From NCBI GenBank assembly GCA_963812795.1, contig CAWEWG010000005.1:1-64000 (forward strand): 64,000 nucleotides of DNA. The letters are read 5' to 3'. Made by a program: the position numbers and the translations under genes. Within the stretch, counting starts at the first letter, position 1, and each line of letters opens with the position of its first letter. This stretch comes from Hyphomicrobium_A sp963812795 (GTDB taxonomy: Bacteria > Pseudomonadota > Alphaproteobacteria > Rhizobiales > Hyphomicrobiaceae). Positions 25,289 through 32,905 of the stretch are shown piece after piece. The notes beneath the pieces were generated by a model, which saw nothing but the letters and a program-made list of their open reading frames with translations, did not search any database and was not told the origin of the DNA.

Positions 25289-26830
25289 GTGATCAAGCGT
25301 AAAGCCTTCCTCTATCTGCGCGGGGCCATGATCTTCCTGGCGCTGCTGCTGCCCATGATTTCGCTACTGCCGTTAGGCTGGCTATGGCTGTGGGAACGCG
25401 GCTGGGCTCTCTACTGGCTCGGCGCGGCGTTCACCTTGAGCGTCATCGGCTATGCGGTACAGGCGATGGCGCTGCGCAAGTCGTTGAAAGAGACGCCGGC
25501 GCCGGCATCGCCAGAGATCGAGGCGTCGGTGGCCGCCGATCCAACGTGGACGGCGCGCGAGCAGGCGGCGTGGACGGCGGTGGAGGCGATCGCCTCGAAC
25601 GTCCGCCCGTCCGAGCTCACCGACCGCGATCAGGTTCTCAACCTCGGCATGCGCACCATCGAGGCGGTGGCGCGGCAGATCCATCCGCAGGATCGCAACC
25701 CGCTGTGGAAATTCACCATCCCGGAAGCGCTGGCGCTCGTCGAGCGGGTCAGCGCCGACCTGCGCCCGTTCGTCATCGACAACATCCCGCTCGGTGATCA
25801 GCTCACCGTGGGGCAGGTTCTGAAGATCTACGGCTGGCGCTCGGCCATCGGCATGGCGGAGCGTGCCTATGACATCTGGCGCCTCATCCGCCTCGTCAAC
25901 CCGGTCACCGCCGCGGCGCAGGAAGCGCGCGAGCAGATCACCAAGCATCTTTATGCCAACGTGCGCGACCAGATGGCGCGGCAGCTTGCCGGCGCCTACG
26001 TGCGCGAGGTCGGGCGTGCGGCGATCGATCTCTACGGCGGCCGTCTGCGCGTCACCCAGGCACAAATCGCCGGACACGTTAGCGCCTCGACGCTGCGCGA
26101 CCGCGGGCAGGCGAGCGGGCGTGCCGAGCCGCTGCGCATTCTCATCGCCGGCCAGGCGGGCGCCGGCAAGTCGAGCCTCGTCAATGCCCTGTCGCGCGAG
26201 GTGCGCGCCGTCGTCGACGCGCCGGGCGGCACGCGCGACTTCCAGGCCTATGAAGTAGAGCTCGAAGGTCTCAGCGGCTCCATGGTGATCGACAGTCCGC
26301 GCGTCGGCGCCACGACAAAGGAGCAGAAGGCCTTTGCCACGAAGGCGAACGATGCCGATCTCATCGTGTGGGCGATCGCCGCCGACAAGATGGACGGACG
26401 CTGCGATCTGGCGGCCATCTCGGGCGTGCGCAAGCACTACGCGGGACGCCCGCACCGGCGCCAGCCGCCGATCCTCGTGGCGCTGACGCATATCGACAAG
26501 CTGATGCAGCGCATGCCGGGACCGCACAGCGCCATCGACGCCAGCGATCCCGCCGTCGTGGAGATGGTGCGCGTCGTCGCCGAAGGGCTCGGCGTGCCGA
26601 AGAACGACGTCGTGCCGGTGAGCCTCGCACCCGATCTCGCGCCTTACAATATCGAGCAGCTCTCGGGCCGCATTGCCGCGCGGGTGCCAGAGGCACGGCA
26701 GGCGCAATTGTTGCGCTTGATGGAGGACGCGGCGCCGCGCTGGAGCGTCCGCCGCTTGCTGGGCCAGACCGGCAATGCGGCGTGGTCGGCTGCCAAGTCG
26801 GTGACCCCGGCCAAACTGCTGCGTCGCTAA
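25289..26830 (+). CDS. Membrane-anchored GTPase of the HSR1/YeeP-like type
   Basis: From a GTG at 25289 (AAGGGG just upstream) the product is 513 residues. Two hydrophobic helices lie at the N-terminus (MIFLALLLPMISLLPLGW and ALYWLGAAFTLSVIGYAVQA), followed by an alpha-helical region of about 200 residues, then a G domain with P-loop GQAGAGKSSLVNAL (about residues 287-300), a switch segment GGTRDFQAY, a G3-like VIDSPRVG and a G4-like LTHIDKL (about residue 400, THID in place of NKxD). The role is unknown, possibly in envelope or stress response, given its EcfG promoter. It is divergent from the single-domain regulator. Confidence 0.8.
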   Translation: MIKRKAFLYLRGAMIFLALLLPMISLLPLGWLWLWERGWALYWLGAAFTLSVIGYAVQAMALRKSLKETPAPASPEIEASVAADPTWTAREQAAWTAVEAIASNVRPSELTDRDQVLNLGMRTIEAVARQIHPQDRNPLWKFTIPEALALVERVSADLRPFVIDNIPLGDQLTVGQVLKIYGWRSAIGMAERAYDIWRLIRLVNPVTAAAQEAREQITKHLYANVRDQMARQLAGAYVREVGRAAIDLYGGRLRVTQAQIAGHVSASTLRDRGQASGRAEPLRILIAGQAGAGKSSLVNALSREVRAVVDAPGGTRDFQAYEVELEGLSGSMVIDSPRVGATTKEQKAFATKANDADLIVWAIAADKMDGRCDLAAISGVRKHYAGRPHRRQPPILVALTHIDKLMQRMPGPHSAIDASDPAVVEMVRVVAEGLGVPKNDVVPVSLAPDLAPYNIEQLSGRIAARVPEARQAQLLRLMEDAAPRWSVRRLLGQTGNAAWSAAKSVTPAKLLRR

Positions 26831-26848
26831 GGGCTGCCGGCGGGGCTA

Positions 26849-28924
26849 CTAGGAGGCCGCGCGGGTTTCAATGCCCGCTTCCACCGTCTCAGCGCGCATG
26901 GCCTCGACCTGCGCCGCGGCGGTTTCCTCGCTGTCGGCCCGTGCACTGTCGAGGCAGAAGCGCAGCGCCTCGCGCAGCGTCGTCGCCGTGGCGTCGACCG
27001 GGATGCTCTTGATGATCGCCGCATCGCTGCTCGACTCCGTGTCGAGTTTCCAGAATCCGCCGAGGACGAGTGCATCGGGGAGGCTCCGCTTCAACCGGCG
27101 CACCAGAAAGCGGGCGTGGGCGCTTCTTTCGCGAACGTCGAGCGCCGATACGCAGACGAGCCGGACGGCTTCGAGGTTGTCACCGCTCAGATTTCCGTGC
27201 TTGAGCGTTTGCGGATCGACGACGGTGGCGCCGATGCCGAATTTTTCAAGCAGTCGCGATAAGGCCAAGGCTGCCGTTTCATCGAGCGCGGTGCGGCTGG
27301 CAACGCACAACAAGGCGTTGGGGGCCTTCCAATCCGCGGACAGCGTGATCTGCGTCGGTTCGTCGATCTCGCGGTTGTCTTCTTCCTCTTCGAGCTCTTC
27401 GGCCGTCGGCGCCTCGCCGCCCTCGGGGATTTCGTCGGCGACCTTTGCCGGCTTGCGGGTCGGGACCACGTCCTGGTCGGCAAGCGAGTCGATGACGATA
27501 TCGGCGGTATCGCGAATATCGGCCAGTCGCGACGGGTCGAGTGTCCCGCGGTCGGCATCGGCTTGCGCCAGGCGCAGCCCTTCGATCACGACCTCGTCGT
27601 AGTAGTCGATCAGCGGGCACTCTTTGATGTACTTCTCCGCCTGCTCCACCGCTTCGGCGGGATCACCCGCCAGCATGCGCTGATAGAATCGCTCGGGCGG
27701 TGACAGGGGCGGCGTGTCGCCGAGCACCACGTTCAGAAACTCGAGACGTTCGACATGGCGGCCGAGGACGACGAGCACCACCGTCAGCGGAATGGCGAGC
27801 AGCAGGCCGATCGGTCCCCACAGCAACGTCCAGAACGCGGCGGCGAGGACGATGGCGAGCGGCGACAGGCCGGTGCGGTGGCTCTGCACCAGCGGCTCGA
27901 TGACGCTGCCCATGATCGGCTCGGAGATCGCGTAGAGGGCGAGCGTCCACAGGAACATGCTCCACCCCGGATCGACGGCCGCCGCCAGCATCAGCGGACA
28001 GGCGGCGGCGATGAACGAGCCGATGAACGGCACGAAGCGCATCAGCATGGCGAGCACGCCCCAGAGCACGGGGCTCGGCACGCCGATAATCCACAGGCCG
28101 ACGCCGATAATAACGCCGAACCCGGCGTTGATGGCGGTCATGCCGAGGAAGTACTTGCTAAGCCGGTCGCCGGCGTCGTCCATCGCCGTCGTCGACTTCT
28201 CGAGGTCGTGCGAGCCCATCAGGCGGATGGCGCGGTCGCGCACATCCTCGCGCTGCAGGAGCAAGAAGAGCACGAACAGCAGCACCGCGCCGAAGGTGGC
28301 CAGAGGCTCCAGCACGATGCCGATGATCGTCTGCAGCTGATCGAGCGGCGTGGGGGCGGGCGTGTGCAGCTCGACCGGGATGGGCTTGCCGCTACTGGCG
28401 GCATTGCCGCCGAGCGGTCCGGGCAGCGGCGTCACGGTGACAGAGACGGGCGGCGAGCCCGCTCCGACGCTGGGCGTTTCGAGCTGCTTCTGCAGATCCC
28501 TGAGAGTATCGCTGGCCTGCTGGAAGGCGCCGCCGCTTCCCGCTGTTGCCTCGCGCAGCGAGACGATCTTCTCCTTCAGCGTGATCTGATAGCGGGGAAG
28601 CTCCTTGGCGAGGGTGCCCACCTGCTGCGTGATGAGCGCACCGACGCCGAAGATGATGGAGAAGGCGACGAACACGACGAGAATGACCGACGGAGCGTTC
28701 GGCAAGCCCGCGCGTTTCAGCAGGCGAATGCCGGGCGCCAGCACGAACGACAAGATGACGGCCAGCGCCAGCGGCACGAACACCACCTGGCCGAAGTACA
28801 AAGTGACGACGATGATGAAGCCAACGATGGCCATCTCGGCCGCGGTCGGCGGCGCCCCGGTCGCCGGGATGATGCCCTCGGCGGCGGCTGTAGGATTCAT
28901 GCGATTATTGTTTGCTATATACAT
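26849..28924 (-). CDS. AI-2E/PerM-family membrane protein with long C-terminal extension
   Basis: The 691-residue product has the PerM layout: two helices near the N-terminus, a soluble loop of about 140 residues, then helices around FGVIIGVGLWIIGVPSPVLW, LAMLMRFVPFIGSFIAAACP and WGPIGLLLAIPLTVVLVVLG. From about residue 400 a cytoplasmic extension follows (PPERFYQRMLAGDPAEAVEQ), an acidic linker (ELEEEEDNREID) and a Rossmann-like C-terminal domain (ALLCVASRTALDETAALALS, HARFLVRRLKRSLPDALVLG) that loosely resembles a B12-binding fold without its DxHxxG motif. Substrates of these proteins are mostly unproven. The start is uncertain (28924 or an ATG at 28900). It follows the DUF883 group on the same strand. 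Confidence 0.88.
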   Translation of the reverse strand: MYIANNNRMNPTAAAEGIIPATGAPPTAAEMAIVGFIIVVTLYFGQVVFVPLALAVILSFVLAPGIRLLKRAGLPNAPSVILVVFVAFSIIFGVGALITQQVGTLAKELPRYQITLKEKIVSLREATAGSGGAFQQASDTLRDLQKQLETPSVGAGSPPVSVTVTPLPGPLGGNAASSGKPIPVELHTPAPTPLDQLQTIIGIVLEPLATFGAVLLFVLFLLLQREDVRDRAIRLMGSHDLEKSTTAMDDAGDRLSKYFLGMTAINAGFGVIIGVGLWIIGVPSPVLWGVLAMLMRFVPFIGSFIAAACPLMLAAAVDPGWSMFLWTLALYAISEPIMGSVIEPLVQSHRTGLSPLAIVLAAAFWTLLWGPIGLLLAIPLTVVLVVLGRHVERLEFLNVVLGDTPPLSPPERFYQRMLAGDPAEAVEQAEKYIKECPLIDYYDEVVIEGLRLAQADADRGTLDPSRLADIRDTADIVIDSLADQDVVPTRKPAKVADEIPEGGEAPTAEELEEEEDNREIDEPTQITLSADWKAPNALLCVASRTALDETAALALSRLLEKFGIGATVVDPQTLKHGNLSGDNLEAVRLVCVSALDVRERSAHARFLVRRLKRSLPDALVLGGFWKLDTESSSDAAIIKSIPVDATATTLREALRFCLDSARADSEETAAAQVEAMRAETVEAGIETRAAS

Positions 28925-28972
28925 CCTGAAGCCCGCCTGATGCAGTGACGACGACGATGCGACGCGCGTCCG

Positions 28973-29380
28973 CTAGCGCTTCAGGCGGCGCGCCGCACCA
29001 AGTCCGAATAGGAAGGCTGTGCCGACGACCTGCATGGCGCCGAAATAATCGACAGCCTGCTTGGCCTCGGCATCGACGGCGGCAGCGGCAGTCGCTACGG
29101 GCGACCCCTTATTACGCTTTCGCGCTTCTGCCTTCTCGATCATCGCCGGCACCGACATGCTGATGAGAGCCACCAGCACGCAAACGCCAGCAATCATCCC
29201 GATTGCCTGCAAGGAGCCAAAGCGCGGCTCGGCGAGCATGTACGCCGCGATGATGGCGAGCACCATCGCGGCGACTAGGAATACGCCGGCAATTGCCAGC
29301 CAAGTCACGCGCCTCGAGACATTGTCGAGGGCGCTGTGCGTGGCGCGGCTGGCGGCGTAAAGTACGGCATCCCCGATCAT
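28973..29380 (-). CDS. Small membrane protein of the holin-like/DUF1469 type
   Basis: The 135-residue product has two hydrophobic helices (VTWLAIAGVFLVAAMVLAIIAA and AIGMIAGVCVLVALISMS), a charged segment (IEKAEARKRNKG) and a short C-terminal helix. Such proteins are common beside DUF883 genes and are often annotated as phage-holin-superfamily or DUF1469-like, with no proven function. Tight spacing (18 bases) behind the two DUF883 genes puts it in their operon and under the EcfG promoter at 30024-30049. Confidence 0.65.
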   Translation of the reverse strand: MIGDAVLYAASRATHSALDNVSRRVTWLAIAGVFLVAAMVLAIIAAYMLAEPRFGSLQAIGMIAGVCVLVALISMSVPAMIEKAEARKRNKGSPVATAAAAVDAEAKQAVDYFGAMQVVGTAFLFGLGAARRLKR

Positions 29381-29398
29381 AACCGTGCCCTCCGGCGC

Positions 29399-29635
29399 TT
29401 AGCGTCGCGCCAACAGCGCTAATACGAAGCCGATGCCGGCAGCGATGCCAGCCGCCTGCAGCGGGTTGCGGCGAATGCTGGCGGCCATCTTGTCGTACTG
29501 CTCCTGGGCAAGCGCCTGCGCCTGCTCGACGGTCTCGTTGAACTTGTCCTGCGCGGTGTTGGCGAGATCATTCACCTGGCGTGATGCGCTGGATGCGGTG
29601 CTGCGGCCGGGGTTGTTGGTGTACTGGGAGCTCAT
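29399..29635 (-). CDS. DUF883 (ElaB/YqjD-like) membrane-anchored stress protein
   Basis: This is a 78-residue protein with a soluble helical N-terminus (VNDLANTAQDKFNETVEQAQ) and the family's C-terminal anchor RRNPLQAAGIAAGIGFVLAL. E. coli ElaB and YqjD of this family bind the inner membrane and ribosomes and rise in stationary phase. GGAGGGAT lies just before the start. It is the second gene of the minus-strand DUF883 operon. Confidence 0.85.
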   Translation of the reverse strand: MSSQYTNNPGRSTASSASRQVNDLANTAQDKFNETVEQAQALAQEQYDKMAASIRRNPLQAAGIAAGIGFVLALLARR

Positions 29636-29656
29636 GGCGATCCCTCCTGTTATGGG

Positions 29657-29950
29657 TTAGCGCGAAAGTATGAGACCGAAGACGAAGCCGACGCCGGCAG
29701 CGATGAGCGCCGCTTGGCTCGGGTTGCGACGGATGCTGGCTTCGATGTCGCTGACCTTTTCCTTGGCCATGTCCTGCACGTCGCCGACGCTCGAGCCGAG
29801 CTGCTCGGTCGCAAGCCGCTTCACGGACTCGGCGAGGTTGGAGATGTCTTCGCGCAGCGCCTGAACGTTGTCGCCGACATCGGCCGCGGCGGCGGAGCGG
29901 GCGCTCGGCGTACCCTGATCAGAAGCGCGGGTGGTAGACGAGAATTGCAT
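29657..29950 (-). CDS. DUF883 (ElaB/YqjD-like) protein, first gene of the stress operon
   Basis: The 97-residue protein has a disordered Ser/Ala-rich start, a helix (VQALREDISNLAESVKRLAT) and the anchor IRRNPSQAALIAAGVGFVFG shared with the neighbouring 78-residue paralogue. The start is preceded by AGGAGGA. An exact EcfG promoter lies 74 bases upstream on the minus strand, so this gene and those downstream (29635 to 28973, possibly on to 26849) are probably induced by general stress. Confidence 0.85.
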   Translation of the reverse strand: MQFSSTTRASDQGTPSARSAAAADVGDNVQALREDISNLAESVKRLATEQLGSSVGDVQDMAKEKVSDIEASIRRNPSQAALIAAGVGFVFGLILSR

Positions 29951-30023
29951 TGGCGGTCCTCCTCTTGGCGGGCACGGCCCCGCTGGCCCAAGACGTCAAA
30001 CTGGAAATCAATGACATGCGCAC

Positions 30024-30049
30024 AACGCGTGCCTTGGCAGCTCAGTTCC
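30024..30049 (-). promoter_or_regulatory. EcfG general-stress promoter for the minus-strand DUF883 operon
   Basis: On the minus strand, GGAAC (30049-30045), a 17-base spacer and CGTT (30027-30024) form an exact consensus match. The -10 lies 74 bases before the ATG at 29950. It is back to back with the plus-strand promoter at 30086-30111. Confidence 0.78.
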
Positions 30050-30085
30050 CTGCCTCGGACGTGTGTTTTCGTTGGCGCTGGAAGG

Positions 30086-30111
30086 GGAACCGATCATTCA
30101 ATCAGAACGTT
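30086..30111 (+). promoter_or_regulatory. EcfG general-stress promoter for the plus-strand DUF883-like gene
   Basis: GGAAC (30086-30090), a 17-base spacer and CGTT (30108-30111) match exactly. The -10 lies about 80 bases before the ATG at 30191. The 240-base gap between the two DUF883 genes contains only this promoter and its divergent partner as recognisable features. Confidence 0.78.
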
Positions 30112-30190
30112 CAAATGCACACAGATGGCGCCCGTGGTGGGCGGCCGGAAGACACCGCCAGCCACCAACTTTCCAGAGGAGACGAGGGCA

Positions 30191-30733
30191 ATGGTCAGTC
30201 CCGTGAAGGAATTCAGCTCGGCCGCGCGCGCAGCGCAGGACACCGCCGAATCCACGATCGCCGAGCTACGCGACAAGGTCGCGACTCTCGCTAAGGAAGT
30301 TGCCGATGTCGCCGAGCGACGCACGCGCGCGGCACGGCACGCCGCCGCGGATACGGCCGAGGCGGGCGCGTCGGAGCTTCGTCGTACGATCCGCCGTCAG
30401 CCGGTCGTGGCCATGGCGGTTGCCGCGGCCGCCGGCGCTGTGCTGGCGCTGCTGGTCGTCCCACGTTTCGGCAGCCGGTCTGCACCGGCGTCGCGCTGGG
30501 ATAGTTGGACGCCGAACGTTACCCGCGCCGATCTGCACGACTTCGCCGACAACATTTCGCGTTCGGTCTCGCGCGCCGCGCACTCGGGTACCGCAAGCAT
30601 CACGCCGGCCTTCGAGCGTCTCGTAGACGCCCTCGGCCGGGTCGACGCGGGATCGTCGGTGAGCTCGCTCGTCGATAAGGCGAGCGGCTGGTTCCAGAAG
30701 GCGCAGGACAAGGCCAAGGAAAAGTTGGGCTGA
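30191..30733 (+). CDS. DUF883-like membrane-anchored helical protein
   Basis: The 180-residue product has a long amphipathic helix (ESTIAELRDKVATLAKEVAD), an Ala/Arg/Glu-rich stretch, an anchor like those of the DUF883 family (IRRQPVVAMAVAAAAGAVLALLV at about residues 74-96, given here in part) and a C-terminal soluble tail of about 80 residues unlike the short family members. An AGAGG-type purine tract precedes the ATG. Its divergent placement and its own EcfG promoter group it with the minus-strand DUF883 genes as a stress response unit. Confidence 0.75.
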   Translation: MVSPVKEFSSAARAAQDTAESTIAELRDKVATLAKEVADVAERRTRAARHAAADTAEAGASELRRTIRRQPVVAMAVAAAAGAVLALLVVPRFGSRSAPASRWDSWTPNVTRADLHDFADNISRSVSRAAHSGTASITPAFERLVDALGRVDAGSSVSSLVDKASGWFQKAQDKAKEKLG

Positions 30734-30760
30734 CGGCTCGCGCCATCTCTGCACTACCTA

Positions 30761-30790
30761 GCGCCCCGGCCTCACCGCCGGGGCGCTTTG
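30761..30790 (+). terminator. Intrinsic terminator after the DUF883-like gene
   Basis: GCGCCCCGGC (30761-30770) pairs perfectly with GCCGGGGCGC (30777-30786), loop of six, followed by TTTG. It lies between two converging genes and ends five bases before the pirin stop codon, so it may serve both. Confidence 0.8.
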
Positions 30791-30794
30791 CATT

Positions 30795-31724
30795 TCACGC
30801 CGGCCGGTCGTCGGGGAGGGGGATGAACTCTTCGCCGTCGCCGGGGACGCTGCCGAAGCGCTTGGCTTTCCAGTCGGCCTTGGCGGCGTCGATCCTGTCC
30901 TTCGAGGACGAGACGAAATTCCACCAGATGTGACGCGGACCGTCCATCGGTTCGCCGCCGAGCAGGATGAGGCGCGCCTGCGATGTCGCCAGCACCGAGA
31001 TGCGGTCGCCCGGCTTGAACACGAGCAGCCGGCCGCTGCCGAAGACTTCGCCGGCGATGTCGATCTCGCCGGAGACGATAAAGATCGCCCGCTCGTCGTA
31101 GTCCGGGTCGAGCGGCAAGACCGCGCCTGGCGCCAGCACGGCTTCGGCATAGAAGCTGGGGTGCGGAAAATCTGCCGGCGAGGTCTGCCCGTACATCTGG
31201 CCCATGACGATCCGCACGGTCTTGCCGTCGCCGCTGATGCGCGGCAGGCGCGCGGCGTCGTAGTGCGTGAACGTCGGCGCGCGCTCCTCGTGCGACTTGG
31301 GCAGCGCCGCCCACGCCTGGATGCCGAACAGCCGCGGACCCATGGCGCGCTGCTCCGCCGAGGTGCGCTCCGAATGCACGATGCCGGCGCCCGCCGACAT
31401 CAAATTCAGCTCGCCCGGCTTGATGGCCACGGCGCTGCCGAGGCTGTCGCGGTGCATGATCTCGCCGTCGAATAGGTAGGTGACGGTGGCGAGCCCGATG
31501 TGGGGGTGCGGGCGCACGTCGATGCCGGTGCCGATGAGGAACTCGGCCGGCCCCATCTGGTCGAAGAAGATGAAGGGACCGACCATCTGCCGCCCCGCCG
31601 CCGGCAGCGCGCGGCGCACGGAAAAGCCGCCGAGGTCGCGGGCGCGCGGCACGATAACTTGCTCGATGGCGTCGCAGGCGCGGTGGTCGCCGGGCTGCGG
31701 ATCTTCGGTGGGGGTCCAGCTCAT
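30795..31724 (-). CDS. Pirin-family cupin protein
   Basis: The 309-residue product has the pirin N-terminal cupin with iron ligands visible: DVRPHPHIGLATVTYLFDGE (two His), MHRDSLGS, and the later GIVHSERTS (His and Glu). A second cupin follows from about residue 190 (YDERAIFIVSGEIDI). Bacterial pirins act in redox or quercetin-like metabolism; the substrate here is unknown. It is divergent from the SDR gene with a 70-base gap. The length is normal. Confidence 0.93.
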   Translation of the reverse strand: MSWTPTEDPQPGDHRACDAIEQVIVPRARDLGGFSVRRALPAAGRQMVGPFIFFDQMGPAEFLIGTGIDVRPHPHIGLATVTYLFDGEIMHRDSLGSAVAIKPGELNLMSAGAGIVHSERTSAEQRAMGPRLFGIQAWAALPKSHEERAPTFTHYDAARLPRISGDGKTVRIVMGQMYGQTSPADFPHPSFYAEAVLAPGAVLPLDPDYDERAIFIVSGEIDIAGEVFGSGRLLVFKPGDRISVLATSQARLILLGGEPMDGPRHIWWNFVSSSKDRIDAAKADWKAKRFGSVPGDGEEFIPLPDDRPA

Positions 31725-31794
31725 CTTTTCACGCTCCTAACCCGCCCCTACTGTATAGGTGCTGCACAATCTCGCAGACCTGAAGGAGAGTGAA

Positions 31795-32520
31795 ATGCCG
31801 CGCAATCTCGAAGGCAAGGTCGCCATCGTCACGGGTGTCAGCCATGACGGGCAGGTGGGACAGGCGGTCGCCAAGGCGCTGGCCGCGCAAGGCGCTTCGC
31901 TCGCTATCTGCGCGCGCACCAAGGACAACGTGGTGGCGCGCGCCGCCGAACTGAAGGCGGAAGGGGCCAACGTCATTCCCGTCGTCGCCTCCCTGACCGA
32001 AGAGGCGGACGTGAAACGCCTCGTCAGTGAAACCGTCTCGGCCCTCGGCCGCATCGACATCGTCGTCAACCTCGCCGGCGGCTTGACCGTCTACAAGCCA
32101 TCGGCCGAGGCGACGGTCGAGGAGTGGACGCGCGAAGTGAACAACAACGTGCTCAGCGCCTTCCTCGTGACGCGCGAAGCCTTCCCGCACATGGCCAAGA
32201 CGGGCGGCGGCTCGATCATCAACTTCGCGCGCGCCGGCAATGCCCAGGCCAACATGCTCGCCTACAACGTCGCCAAGGCGGGCGTCGTTGCTCTCACCCG
32301 CACCTTCGCGCTGGAAGGCAAGGATGCGCACATCCGCGTCAATGCAGTGGCGCCGGGCCTCGTCGATACGGCTTCCAACGTCGCTATGATGAAGCCGAAG
32401 GACACCTCGAAGTGGGCCAAGCGCGATGAGATCGCCGACGTCGTGGTGTTCCTGGCTTCGCCGGAGTCGCTGGGCGTGACGGGACAGATCGTCGACGTCA
32501 CCGGCTGGGGGCTGAGCTGA
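31795..32520 (+). CDS. Short-chain dehydrogenase/reductase, atypical
   Basis: The 241-residue product has an SDR fold: the cofactor segment VAIVTGVSHDGQVGQAVA, DIVVNLAGGL, a helix Asn in NNNVLSAFL and the catalytic YNVAKAG (Tyr and Lys present). Two departures are visible. The glycine loop has extra residues (TGVSHDGQVG, somewhat like enoyl-reductase-type SDRs), and the usual catalytic Ser about 13 residues before the Tyr is replaced (INFARAGNAQANMLAY). The ATG at 31795 has AAGGAGAG upstream. Its substrate and activity are unknown. Confidence 0.88.
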   Translation: MPRNLEGKVAIVTGVSHDGQVGQAVAKALAAQGASLAICARTKDNVVARAAELKAEGANVIPVVASLTEEADVKRLVSETVSALGRIDIVVNLAGGLTVYKPSAEATVEEWTREVNNNVLSAFLVTREAFPHMAKTGGGSIINFARAGNAQANMLAYNVAKAGVVALTRTFALEGKDAHIRVNAVAPGLVDTASNVAMMKPKDTSKWAKRDEIADVVVFLASPESLGVTGQIVDVTGWGLS

Positions 32521-32872
32521 GCGGGAAGCAGCGCCAGCACGCGTGCTGGCCGGGCGGCAGATGCGCGTGCCGCGCGGCGTGACGACGATCGGCCGCTCGA
32601 TCAGCTTGGGATGCTGCAGCATGGCGTCGAGGAGCTGAGCGTCGGTCCACACCGGGTCGTCGAGGCCGAGCTCGGAATACATCGGCTCCTTGCTCCGCAG
32701 AAGGCCGCGCGGCGTCGTCCCCATCGCTTCCGCCAGCGCCGAGCAGCTCGGCGCGGGTCGGCGGCTTCTTGAGGTATTCGATGACGGTCGGCTCGGTGCC
32801 GCTGGCGCGGATCAGCTCGAGCGTGTTGCGCGAGGTGCCGCACGCCGGGTTGTGGTAGATGGTGATGCTCAT
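32498..32872 (-). CDS. ArsC-family arsenate reductase-like protein, frameshifted
   Basis: The N-terminus (ITIYHNPACGTSRNTLELIR, with the catalytic Cys of the CGTSRNT motif) reads from an ATG at 32870-32872 to about 32740. The rest (GLLRSKEPMYSELGLDDPVW and ERPIVVTPRGTRICRP, with the conserved Arg residues) is one frame away. The C-terminal end near 32530 also looks shifted, so the stop is not certain. The family uses glutathione/glutaredoxin to reduce arsenate, but many members have other roles. No ars operon genes are nearby. Confidence 0.75.
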   Translation of the reverse strand: MSITIYHNPACGTSRNTLELIRASGTEPTVIEYLKKPPTRAELLGAGGSDGDDAARPSAEQGADVFRARPRRPGVDRRSAPRRHAAASQADRAADRRHAARHAHLPPGQHACWRCFPLSSAPSR

Positions 32873-32905
32873 CGGCGCACTTTAGCCGCTGATGCCGTGC
32901 GACGC

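Noticed and set aside
31729..32724. Long minus-strand frame covering the SDR gene
   Set aside because: Only its first 60-70 residues are real (the second half of the ArsC-like protein); the rest is antisense to the SDR gene.
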